The notes under the pieces are model-generated. The model was given only the letters and a program-made list of their open reading frames with translations. It made no database searches and was not told where the DNA came from. Both the position numbers and the translations under genes were made by a program. Shown here one piece after another: positions 30,901 through 43,400 of a DNA stretch of 64,000 nt. The stretch is from NCBI GenBank assembly GCA_920105625.2, contig OV050032.1, forward strand, positions 203,072,258 through 203,136,257, given 5' to 3'. How positions within the stretch are numbered: the stretch's first letter is position 1; every line of letters begins with the position of its first letter. Source of the DNA: Clusia tigrina. Taxonomy: Eukaryota; Arthropoda; Insecta; Diptera; Clusiidae.

Positions 30901-32960
30901 AAGGAAAACTCAAAAATTGCAATTTAAACACTCCAAAAAATTCAAATCCACATTATAAAGTTATAAATAAGCAAATAAAAAATAGGTAAGAAAAAAAATG
31001 TTGGAAAAAAAATCTTAAAAACACAACTCAAGAAATGAAAAAAAATGTTACTTCTCAAAAAAAAGTAAAAAAAAACCTGAACTAAAAATATTATCTCAAA
31101 AAAAAAATAAATAAAAAAATAATAATCTCAAAAAAAAAAATAAATACAAAAATAATAATCTCAAAAAAAATAAATAAAAAATAATCTCAAAAAAAATAAA
31201 TAAAAAAAATAATAATCTCAAACAAAAAAAATAATAATAATCTCAAAAAAAATAAATAAATAAAAAAATAATAATTTCAAAAAAAATAAATAAAAAAATA
31301 ATAATCTCAAAAAAATAAAAAAAAATAATAATCTTAAAAAAAAGTAAATAAAAAAATAAAAACCTCAAAAAAAGTAAATAAAAAAATAAAAGCCTAAAAA
31401 AAAGTAAATAAAAAAATAAAAACCTCAAAAAAAAAATAAATAAAAAGATAATAATCCCAAAAAAAATAAATAAAAAAACATATATTCTGAAAAAAAAAAT
31501 TTTCAAAATATTAATTCTCAAAGATAAAAAAAAACATTACAAATAATAAAAAAAATTTAATTCTCAAAATTAAAAATTTTCTGAAAAATAAGCAACAAGT
31601 TTTATAAAAAAAAATTTAAAATCATATAAAATAAATTAATAATCTAAATCAACAAAAATTGTTCAATCCACAATAAAAAAAATAAAAAATTCTTCAAAAC
31701 CAATGAAAATCTCCAAAAACAAATTCAAAAATCTTAAAAACACTATTTAAACAATTAAAACAAAATGTTTATTCTCAAAATAAAATATATAAAATAAGAA
31801 AATACAACATAGAAAAAAAATAAATCCTCAAATTAGAAAAAAAAAACTATATAAAATTACAAAAAAAAAACTATATAAAATTATGAAAAAAAACAAAGTT
31901 TAATTAAAACAATTTAAAATCACATAAAATTAAATTATAAACCTCAAAACAAAAAAAAGTTGTCCAAAAGAATTATAATCTGAAAAAATTATAAATAAAA
32001 CCAAAAAAAAAAAAAATTAAAAATTTCCAGATGTCAAAAAAATATTTGAAAAAATACACCAAAATTTAGTCATAATTATTTAAAAAAAATAATAAACAAA
32101 GAAAAACCAAATTTGAAAAATTTTAAATTTTAAGAGATTTAAAAATTATTATTTAAATTTTAAGATATATAAAAGTTTTAAATTTTACATGCAAAAATTC
32201 AAAATTAAAAAAAGAAAAAAACATTAAGAAACATAAAAAATTAAGAATTTCTAAAAAAATATTGTCAGATAAAATTACAATTTTGAGAACAAAAATTCGT
32301 ATTGTCAAAAAAAATAAATTTTAAAAAAAAACAATAAAAAAAGTTATATAAAAAAATAATAAAAAAAGAAAAATTCATGTTCTCAAAAAAATATATAAAT
32401 TTAAATAAAAAAAATAATAAATAAAGCATTAAATAAAAAAAATTAAATACAAAATAAAAGAAAATATTTCCAAAAAAAAAACAACAAAATTCAAACTTCC
32501 AAAAAAAAAACATTTGAAATTGTAAAAAATGCACAGAAACAATAATTAGAATTCTCAAAAAAAAAATAATAATTTACAAAAAAAAAATTATAAATAATTT
32601 ACAAAAAAAATAAAATTACAAAAAAAACAATAAAATAATTAAATAAAAAAATTAATAAATAAAACATTAAATAAAAAAAATTAAATACAAAATAAAAGAA
32701 AATTTTTCCAAAAAAAACAACAAAATTCAAACTTCCAAAAAAAAAAACATTTGAAATTGTAAAAAATGCACAGAAACAAAAATTAGAATTCTCAAAATCG
32801 TACCGAAGAAAAAAAAATAAAAACATATAAAAAAAAATTTCAGAATAATAAATAAAAATAAAATGAATATTTCAAAAAAAAGAACGAAAAAATGAATAAT
32901 TCCAAAAAAAAACATTTCAGATTCTAAAAAAAAAACACACACACAGAAACAAAAATCCAT
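30900..32960. repeat. A-rich low-complexity tract
   Basis: Two kilobases of AAAAAATAAATAAAAAAATAATAATCTC-like words on the plus strand. It is strongly strand-asymmetric (A on plus, T on minus). An imperfect duplication of about 270-300 bases is visible (CAAAATTCAAACTTCC recurs near 32,490 and 32,720). Phe-rich minus-strand frames are composition artefacts. Confidence 0.85.
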
Positions 32961-34075
32961 ATTCTCAAGAAACAAATAATCGGAAGAGAAGAAGACAGCA
33001 CGAGTTGTGAGAGTTCCAAAAGAGAATAGAAAGACACGCGTGACCTTCGCATTACCCATGGGCAATATCCTGAAAGGATCTTCTCTGCTACTCGTCTTAA
33101 TAGCAATCCAACACGGAAGTAGGGAAAGTGATCAAAATAGGCGTGATAATCGAAACCCAGACTGAGATGAAAAAAATTAATCGACTTCCTGCAGAACTAC
33201 AGAAGAACAGAGCGAATATGGTGCCGCCACCTTAAAAAAAACCTGGTCCAAGACCGTGTGGAACCACATTGGAATCACATCAATCTAACAAAAATTCAGC
33301 TTAGCAGAGTGGACAAATAAATGAGGAAACAAGCATGGTGATTGGGGCAGCAATGTAATGGAACAGCATGAATGTGGGCACTAAAAAAAGGATCAAAAAT
33401 AAAAATGATAGGGAAATGTCCTGGAGTAGACCCACAAATCAACACCATGGATTTTGATCTACGAAGTAAAACATGCTTCACACAGTTAAACTTGATCCAC
33501 ATGGTTAAACTTGATCCACATAGTTAACCATGTTCCACATAGTTCCTCATCTTCAACGTAATTTAGGATTAAAAAAAAGCATTTAAGTGACATAATTAAA
33601 CAAGTTCCAGGTAGTAAAATAGGGTTATCTTATGTAACACCCTCCCCCCTCCACCTACATCATTTTAGTTTTGCCTGGTTACTTATAAAAAAGGACCTTT
33701 TGTCTTATTTTCTCTGCGCTCTTCAAAGAACTGGTGCTCTGCACAATTCACATTGTCGCCACCTCACCTGCATGGCAGCCAAGGGCACTCTGTACCACCT
33801 GCAGCCACGAGCCGACCACACCTCGTTCGTGGGCCCTTCCATTGACAAGGCTTCTCACTACGCACTGCCGGCTACCCTAAAAATAAAGCAAACTTCTTAA
33901 ATGTACACGACTCAATATGAGCCAATCGCCTCCGCCAACCGCAGATCTCAGTGCTACGAGACCAGAGACGCCGTTGGCACTTAGTTAGACTACTTGGCCT
34001 AAATGGCACAGAGGGCTATATATAAATAGGGGGGTGGGGGACGGGGCCCCATGGTTTCAACTATGCTCGTATAAA
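32960..34075. other. Intergenic DNA downstream of Sema5c
   Basis: Mixed DNA with a short repeat of GTTAAACTTGATCCACAT (33,484-33,525). The stretch 33,690-33,980 is less AT-rich and has a 66-codon plus-strand frame without a known domain. No minus-strand AATAAA stands out close to the Sema5c stop. Confidence 0.5.
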
Positions 34076-34079
34076 TAAC

Positions 34080-34085
34080 CCTACA

Positions 34086-34117
<32 letters not shown>

Positions 34118-34200
34118 TCATCAACGTCGTCGTCGTCGTCGTCCTCGCCGTCATCATCAACGTCGTCGTCGTCGTCCTCGCCGTCCTCATCAGCGTCGTC
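34080..34200. repeat. CGT/CGTCAT triplet repeat in presumed Sema5c 3' UTR
   Basis: Interrupted (CGT)n tract on the plus strand, (ACG)n on the transcribed strand, starting 13 bases downstream of the stop at 34,213 and running to about 34,080. It should be within the 3' UTR of the mRNA. Confidence 0.85.
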
Positions 34201-34212
34201 ACACACCTGGGC

Positions 34213-34458
34213 TCAAAATTTCTCATCATCAATGCTGGAGCGATGATAATTGTTGAGCGCATGCGAGTTCCGCTTCAGTGTCCCCGCTTCGGTGTCGCTG
34301 TACGCCTTGCCCAGCACCTTCGGTGTGTGATTGTGATGGTTGAGGTTGTTACGATGGAGAGTGCCCGCCGCGACGCCCCCTCCTGTGTTGCAGTTCTTCG
34401 ACGGTGAGCACATGTTGAAGCTGGACTGGCGCTTCATCTTGGGGCGCACATCGTAGAG
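34213..34458 (-). CDS. Sema5c: Sema5c last exon: cytoplasmic tail
   Basis: 81 codons and TGA (34,213-34,215): LYDVRPKMKRQSSFNMCSPS, a His/Asn-rich stretch and the C-terminus SIDDEKF. Acceptor TTTTTTGCAG. Confidence 0.92.
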   Translation of the reverse strand, partial: LYDVRPKMKRQSSFNMCSPSKNCNTGGGVAAGTLHRNNLNHHNHTPKVLGKAYSDTEAGTLKRNSHALNNYHRSSIDDEKF

Positions 34459-37400
34459 CTGCAAAAAACCGGAAGAATGCTCAAACAGTGTCAGGATGAG
34501 AGTCCGGAGCTGTGCAGCAGCTGCGCACTATACTGATCACACTTACGTCTTTTGTCGGCAAACTGGAATACTGATTCGGGTACGCATCGAAGGTGGATGC
34601 GGTGGAGGCGTTGTTTTGGGGAGTCGCATTCGCTGGCGGCAAGTGGCGCCGTGTCAACCAGTAGGTCAGGAATATGGTCATGGTGTATAGCAGCACCACA
34701 AAAATGATTATGGAGCCCACCGTCGACGTGGAGGCGCATTGTGTGCCTGTCAAGCAGATGAATACAATAATAATAATTAATAAATGAAGTGCCTGTGCCT
34801 GAATATTCATTTGTCGCATACGCGTTCAATTTCTTTGGAACATGAGACAAATGAATATTCAAGGGACCAGCTTTGAACTTACATTCACATATATTGGGCA
34901 AACAGTCGATTTCTTCGAAGGCAGCGCCACGACACTCGTAGGAGTGGGGCTCGTCCACGAGGCACTTGCGATGCCGAAAACGCAGGCCTTCATTGTCACA
35001 GTCCGACCACTTGCTCCAGGCACTCCAGCCTTTGAAATCTGCAAAAGAATTCGTTTAGGGAACGGATTTTGGGCGAAATCTTGGATAGGACTCACCTTCG
35101 CACGGCATCATTTCGCAATTCTCGTCCTCAATTGAGTGGCCATGGCAGAGCTTGTCGTGCCCGCCCAGGCACTTTCGAGTGCGCTTGCGCATCCCCACAC
35201 CGCAGGTGACGGAGCAAGGCGACCAGTCCGTCCAGCAACTCCACTCGTGCGAGGAGATGACCTCGTTTAGGCTCTGCTGCGACACTGGACAGGGTTGCAA
35301 GTTGCAGCGACGCATCTTCGCGTGCTTATTGCGGTGGTTGCCCTCGTGCACGCGTTGTTGCATGCCGCCGCCACAGGACACGCTGCACGGCCCCCAATCC
35401 GAGTGTTTTTGCTCCTCCACAATGTCCGTGTGCTCCCCATGCCGCTGACAAGTGCCGTCCGCATGACAAATTCTCCTCTCCTCCTTGGACAAACTGATGC
35501 GCAGCGCATTGGCGTCCGCAATGTTCACCTTGCAAGCGTACCGATAACGCCGTTCCACATGCGTCTCTTCCGCGCCACCGGATGAAGCTGCGCTGCTATT
35601 GTACTGCACCAGCCACGGCGTCCAAGCGCTGAGTTTCTGCACCTCCGCGCAGGCGTACGTATTGCAAACTTCATAGTCCAGACTGCAGCCTGGACACTCC
35701 ACGCCGCCGTTTTGTGGACTGGGATCGTTGCACTCGCGCCGCCGTATGCGAAACCCGCCACCGCAAATGGCACTGCACTCGCTCCACACACCCCAGGGAC
35801 CCCAGCCGCCGTCGATCGCGGGCGGTTTGGGTGCAGGACAAGGCGGCAAGTGCGGGCAGTAGATTTCGGCCCGCTCGGCACCCACACAGGTGCGACCACC
35901 ATAGGCGGGCTTGGGATTTCCACAACTGCGTCGACGCGTCTTCACCGCTACGCCGCATGTTTGGGAGCAGGCCGACCACGCAGACCACTCCGTCCATTCG
36001 CCGTGCACCGTACAGTTCTGCACCTCAATGGTGATGCCTTGGCAGGGTCGACCGCCGTTTTGCGGCTGCGGATTGTTGCAGTTGCGCGAACGGCACATGC
36101 AGTCGCCGTCTTCGGCGGCGTGCTTCTGGCACTGCTGCCATTCTGACCACGCCGACCAGGCGCCATCGATGGGCGCCGTCAGTATGGGACAATGCAGGAC
36201 GTTCGATTGTAGCCAATATTTGTGCATGTGAGTGCCCATGTCGTGCGGTGTGCAGCGCTCGATGCGCTCATTCCAGCCGCAGTACGGATCCATGGCGTTC
36301 AGGCAGCTCATCTGCGACACATGCCGGTTGCAGTGCTGCGCGGGTATCCGCGTCAGCGACTCGGTCGTGCCCACGTACAGCGAATCGTTGACCTTCAAAT
36401 ACTCCATGCTCAGCATATCAACGGCAGAGCCGGCCTCTTGCGATTGCCACACCTCCACGAGGCAGGTTTGCGCAAGTCGCTCCTCGCTCAGGTGCTTCAC
36501 TGACAACTTCTTAATCAGGTTCTCCGCTGTGGCTATGAACAGCACGTGCAGCTGCTCCGTCTTGGTGCGCAGCCTATCCAGAGCGATGTGCCTGAAGCGC
36601 TCCAATTTCGCGTAGTAGAGCGGCTGCTCTGTCAGGGGTTGGACTGCCAGGTCCATGAGCTGATAACGCGATGACTCCAGCAGATGCTTGTAGCGCATGC
36701 TCGAGTCGGGTGCGTTGCATTCGAATTGACTGCGGTGCGCCGATTTCACCGACTTCCAAGCCCCATCTATGTGGTCCTGATGCTTGAAGGAGCCGTCGAA
36801 GGCATCGTTGATAGCGCTTATGTTATAGGCGCACACCGCAGAGCCAAAAATGCTGCTACTGTGGAACAGAAAGAAGAGAAAATGCGATGAAATTTACTTC
36901 CAAACTTATATTGATAAATATTCAACCCAAAGTCATCCAATGATCCAATGCTAAGGAGCCCAATATTTCGACGTTTTTCCTGAGGAGCCCTACTACGAGT
37001 ATATTCCCCAGGCTAATGAAATTTTTTGCACACACAAGGAAGGATCAACTTGGGAACCCGCAGCTTTACTTACTCTGGTGTCGTAAAGGTCGCATATAGC
37101 AAATCCTCATCCGTCGAATACGTCATTCCCTGGATCTCATCGAAGTAGTAGGGATACTCTCCCGGTAGCGAGCAATTCAGTCGCGCCTTCAAGAAGGAAG
37201 TCCAATTATCTTTGAGTATCTGATCGCCACCGACGTCATTCTTGCACACCCGCGCGATGCGTGAGTAGACCACCTGTGTGGGAGGTAGAGAGAAAGGATT
37301 AGTCTAGATTTTGATTCATTGACCTCCGAGATTTTTAGGCTTGGAATCCTCCCATTGAGGCGAACTAACTTCAGCGGCAGTCTGTTGGGAAGTTCTAAAT

Positions 37401-40400
37401 CTTCTACGAATTCAAAATGGGCGAACGGGAGCCGGAAGTCAATAATCTTCGCTTCTGTAGATATTGGGGTAAACTGACTGCATGGTTCGGAATGAGAAAA
37501 TCTTCTTCAGTTATAGATGGAATAAATTGGTTCAGGTGGGGAAGTCTATAACCTTCCCCAAGTAGATATTTGGCAAAATGATTCGACTCATTAAAGATCA
37601 GGAAGTCAAGAATGTCTGGTTGGATATTTTGCTAAGCTATTTTGAGAGATTCCATAAATAGATTGTTGATAATGTTAGTCAGGAAGTCAGAAATCTTCTC
37701 CCGGTGGATATTGAGTAAATTATCTGCAGAGATTGGAAGTCACAAATCGTCTCGATGACATTGGGTAAAAGGATTTCAGATATCTTCAAACAGAAAGGCC
37801 ACAATCGTCTCGAGATGGACGGGTGTGGTGCACTGATTCCGGAAGTTGTTCCGGTTAGAAAGTCAAAAACGTGTCCAGGTGGCAAAAAATCCGGTGGATA
37901 ATGATCTTATCCAGGTGCGTGAAAACTTATCTAGGTGGATACACACCGTTTCCAGGTATATACGAATTTTGTCCATATGGGCAAAAACGGTATTCAAGTG
38001 GATGTACTGGATACAAATCGTATCCAGGTGGACAAGAAACGTAGTTAGGTAGATCAAAATCTTATCAAGGTGGATCAAAATCGTATGCAGATATGCGAAA
38101 ATTGTGTCCAGGTGGCTAGGTAGGTAGGTAAAGCAGTCACCGGAAGGGCGCACTTAGGCCATTATTGAGCCCTTGTGATACCGCATCCCATTCCTTTCAA
38201 AGGTCGAGACATTTTTGGAGCTTGTAATGAAGCAGTTGATGGAGCTAATCTTTGTGTTTGAAATATCTCCTAAAGAGTCCAAAAAGTGATCGCCCAGGAA
38301 AGTGCGCCTCCTTCTGGACAACGCTGGACACGTGCATAACAGGTGTTCAATGGACCCTTGCTGCTCCTCGTCCATGCCACTCCTGCAGAAGTCGTTAGAG
38401 GCAATCCCCAGCCTACAACCGTGTGTACCCGTTACGACACTAATTACGGAACCTATGCTCAGTATATTTAGGGATACTAAGTCCTTTGAGCGCTTGCCAT
38501 TTATTTCTGGTCCAAGTGGCTAAGAATCATATACAGGTGTAATAAATCTTACTCAGGTATATTATAATCTTAACCAGGGGATACAATTTGTATCCGGGTG
38601 GATAAAAATCGCACGCAGATGGCAAGGAATCTGAGTCAGGTGGGAATGTAGCTAGTTACAAATTGTATCCACATAATTGTTGGCTCGACGGTCCTAGTTT
38701 AACCTTGACCTCCCAGAAATTTTATCCAGGTAGATAAATATTGCATCCACGCAGATAAGAATCTGTCCAGGTGGATAAAAATCATATCCAGGTGGATAAA
38801 AATCGTACTCAAGTGGGGAAAAATCGCACCCAGGTGGAAAACTCGTACCCAGTTGGATAAAAATCATTCCCATGTCTATAATAATATTATCCAGGTGGAT
38901 AAGAATCTTATTCAGGTAGATTAGAATCTTAACCAGGATTCGTATCGAGGTGAACAAAAGTCGTACCCAAGAGGAGAAGAAGCTTATCCAGGCAAATAAA
39001 ATTCTTATCCAGAAAATAAGAATCCTGTCCAGGTGAATAAAAATCGCACTCCGGTGGTAAAGAATCTTAGAAAGGTGGGGAAAATATTATTCAGGTGGAC
39101 AAGAATATTACAAGGAGTGAAAAAGAGCACCCAGACCAAGGTAGTTAACATTTGTATCCAGGTAAATAGAAATACAATCCAGTTGATAAAAATTGAATCC
39201 AGGCAGGTAAGAATCCTATCGAGGTGGGAAAAAATATTATACAGATGCCTAAAAATCTTATCCAGGTGGAAACAATATTATACAGATGACTAAAAATCTT
39301 ATCCAGGGGAATAAAAGAGTTTTTCAGGAAATCACAAATCTTCTTGGATTGATTACGGAGCAATTTGGACCAGAGGCATAACTTCGTTTGTGAATTATTT
39401 TCCTAATGGGGCCGCAATCTTTGACTGAATATTCAGACAGAATAAAAAGGTTGATATGGAAGGAATCTGATACCAGTTGCCAACAGAGAGACCTTTTTTG
39501 TTGGGGAGGAATCTCGATTAATTCCATCTAAAATTAGCACCAGAAATTACCAGGCAGGAATAAATCGAGATGATTTTCCAGAATCTGAACTGGGAAGCAA
39601 GACGACCCTCGATTGCTACTGAGTTATGTTGATGAGACCTCATGACTGCTTGTTAAGTGGGGGATGGATTTGTGGTGTGGCACACTTACCTTGCCGCAAT
39701 TGATGTACTCCACCGCGGGTTCACGGAACAGAAAATACACAAAGTTGCCCGATTCGAAGCTGCCCACGAATTGTGGATTATTCAGCCAATTGTTGTTGTA
39801 CTGCTTGGTGCGTATGATTTTGCTATAGTTGGGCTGGGAAATAGAAAAATTTGCATAAGTAATCATAATTAGAGTTAAGAATAGGGAAAGATGAGATTAA
39901 GAGAGGTATGGTTTGCAGCTGCTTCGGTGGCCCGGTGATCCTCTACGGTAACATCTTTTCTCTACTTAGAATGCGACATACTCGGAAGTTGACATCGGAA
40001 CTTCTTCAATTTTTCGAGTTATTCACACTCTCATATGCTGCGGCGTCAGCAGTTCATCAGGAGCCTATTTTAGGAACCACTTTTCACTTAGCAATTTGCA
40101 ACTTTGCAAATTCTGTGTGCTAAAAACAAAAAGCCGTTGATAAAGTAGGACCCTGATGATATCGGTGGACTGGTAAGAAGGATGTATAGGCAAGGGAAGG
40201 ACTTCTGAAAAACACTTACCATAGTTTGTTCCACATCGGTGAGCAAAATGGCCGTATCCGCACCCGAAAAGTCGGTGGCAGTGCCCACAAACATTTTCCC
40301 AGTGCTGGCCATCAACGTGGTTATGTTCGATTTCGGACTGAACGGGCACTTGCCCACACCGCTATCGAAGCCAGTGACGTTGAGGTTCTCCATCTACAAA

Positions 40401-43400
40401 TGAGCCACAGCAAGTAACCGCCAATCAACGCGATCGCAAAAGTCAACAATTCAAGTTAAAACGTCGAAAATGATTGAAGTGGTTAAAATTGATATTATAA
40501 TAAGAGTACAGAGAGTTGGATATATATGTGTGTGTATAAGGTATGTTGACAACCAACCTGGCGCCACGAGCAATTCGGATTGAAGGCATACGTCCCACAC
40601 GCGTACAATTGATTCTCACCGTAACTCTGCAGCACACGCACATAGTTGCGACACAGCCGCTCCGACTGGCCTTTTGCCTGACACATTGCAATTTGCGCAG
40701 GCGAAGCCTCCCAAGTGGCCTGCTCCAGCACCGCCAAATCGAAGGACATGCGATAGAGAACGTCTCTGCAATGGAACGAGAATACATGTAATAATAAAGC
40801 ATCAAGAATAAAGAAGCGAGGCGCATGCGTTCACAATGACTGGCAACAATTCAAGTGCGAGTCAAGTCGAGGCGAGTCGAATCGAATCGTATGGAGTGGA
40901 GTGGAGTGGCATGAAATGAAATTGCAATTGCAATTGGAGCAAGTGTGTGTTGTGGTATGGCATGCAGCCAGTCAGCCAGCTTAGCCAGCTTAGCCCCCAC
41001 AATCGCAGCTAAAATAAACAAGGCGATAAAGATAGACAAGTTGCAAGAAGTGGCAACACTTTGCGAGATACTTGATACGACGCTCAATCATAACGACCAG
41101 CAGAGTTGTCGGAAAAGTAACGATGTACACTCATCCAGTATTGGCGAGTACCAAGTGGAACTCCAAGTAGAAATGAGAATGAGGGTTGTATGAGCAATTT
41201 GAACGAGGGTTGCGCGAGTGACGAGTGCGATATTGTATGAGTAACGAGTAGAAGGTAGTATGAGTAACGAGTAGAGGGTAGTAAGAGTAACGAGTAGGTG
41301 GTTGAATGAGTAACGCGTGCGTATTAGTGACGAGTACGATATTGAATGAGTGCGATATTGTAAAAGTGACGAGTGCGATATTATATTAGTAACGAGTAGG
41401 AGGTAGTATAAGTAACAAGTAGGTGGTTGTATGAGTAACGAGTAGGAGGTAGTATAAGTAACAAGTAGGTGGTTGTATGAGTAACGAGTAGAAGGTTGTC
41501 TGGGTAACGAGTAGAAGGTTGTCTGGGTAACGAGTAGAATGTAGTATAAATAACGAGTAGAAGGTAGTATGAGTAACGAGTAGAATGTAGTAAGAGTAAC
41601 GAGTAGGTTGTTGTATGAGTTACGAGTGCGTATTAGTGACGAGTACGATATTGAATGAGTGCTATGTTGTAAAAGTGACGAGTACGTTACTGTAAAAGTG
41701 ACGAGAACGATATTGTATGAGTAACGAGTGGGAAGTAGTATGAAGTAAAACATAGTATTAATGATCAGTACGAGGTAATATGAGTGACGAGTACGAGATA
41801 GTATGAGTGAGAAGTACGATATGTTTAAGTGACGAGTACGATACTATATGAATAACGAGTACAATATTGTATCAGTAACAAGTACGAAATTACGAGTAGG
41901 AGGTTGTATCGGTAACAAGTTCTAAATAACGAGTAGGAAGTTGTGTCAGTAACAAGTGCGATATTGTATAAGTGACGAGTACGATATTGTTGAAGTGGCG
42001 ATAAAAATATTGTATGAGTAACGAGTGGGAGGTAGTATAAGTAACGAGTACGATATTGTAGAAGTGATGAGCAAGATATTGTGTGAGTAACGAACACGAC
42101 ATTGTATATGTAGCGAGTATTATATTGTGTGAGTGTCTAAGATATAGTGTATATATTTATATATAGTACATAAGATATTATACGAGCATGAGTAGCGAGT
42201 AGCGCGTATGAAGTAGTGCCAGTGTCGAGTAGCGAGTACTTATTAGCTGCCATGACTGTATCTGCTGAGATTACCGACAACTCGAAATTTTGAAAGGTTC
42301 TGTGAAGGAATTTATCACACCCCAACGATAATGTGAACAGTGACGAGTATAGAAAAGTAGCGATTATGCCTTATATAAGTAACGAATACTGAATATTAAC
42401 GATATTTGGCAGCACTAATTCTCAGAGCTACTTACTCGTAACTCTAGCGTAGAGCCAAGCAAGCCTGATGGACATCGAGACTTGATCGTATCAGGCGATT
42501 ACGGCGACATACAACAACAACAACACATTCTACTACTACTACAACAACAACAAAAACGCCAACTACAATTACAAAAAACAACAAACAACAACACAAGAGT
42601 TCATACAAAGAAACAAACGTACGTACTACAATAAAACGATCATTGAACCGCAAGGCAAACTGGTACTTAACGCCGACGTCAAATCAAACCAAACCAAACC
42701 GAATGCGAACCAACGCGAACCGAACCCCAGCACAACAACAACAACAACAACAACAATTCAATCTAAGAGCAACAGTGGACCGGCCGCTCAAGTGTAGAAG
42801 CAGCAAGCGAGCGTAGTTGCGAGTGAAAATGTTGGGAAAACTGCAACCCGCCAAGTCGCCCAAACACAAACACTGGAACACAAACATTCGACGCTGATGC
42901 CGACGACGAAGACTTCGACGACCACGACGCCTAATGCTAATGAGAATTTATGCGGCGAGTCGTTAAAATCGTGCCCGTTCAATACACCAACAGTCGGCCG
43001 AGTCAAATGCGCAGGCGCATTGGCACGCGCATGGCAAGACGCAAGCCAGCCGAACTAGCCAGCCCGCCATCGAACAAACAAACAAGCAGCTACAGCAGAA
43101 ACTCCACGCAAGACAAGACGCTTTCGAAAGTGTGGCGGCACCAACGCACGAGCGTGTACACTGGCCGTCATGAAATCAAACCAGGTGTCGAATCATGTCT
43201 CTGCCATGATCGAATGACGACTTGTGAACAAACGAACAGATCTGAGCTGTGCCAAATGTGTAGCAAAAGGAAGCTTTTTCATGTGACGCGTTATGCGACC
43301 GTGAGTACCATCATTCGCCCTCAGTACTTGAAACATTCTCATATCTGTTTGGAAAGATTAAGGACTGATGAGGGGGGAAAGAGGCAAGATGGGTGGTGTC

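Noticed and set aside
34491..34958. 155-codon minus-strand frame overlapping two Sema5c exons
   Set aside because: It reads through the exon 34,883-35,038 donor and an intron, then the next exon in the wrong frame; a shadow of Sema5c.
41088..41753. 221-codon Ser/Tyr/Leu-rich minus-strand frame
   Set aside because: Produced by the 23 bp GAGTAACGAGTAG array; no domain and no splice or start context.
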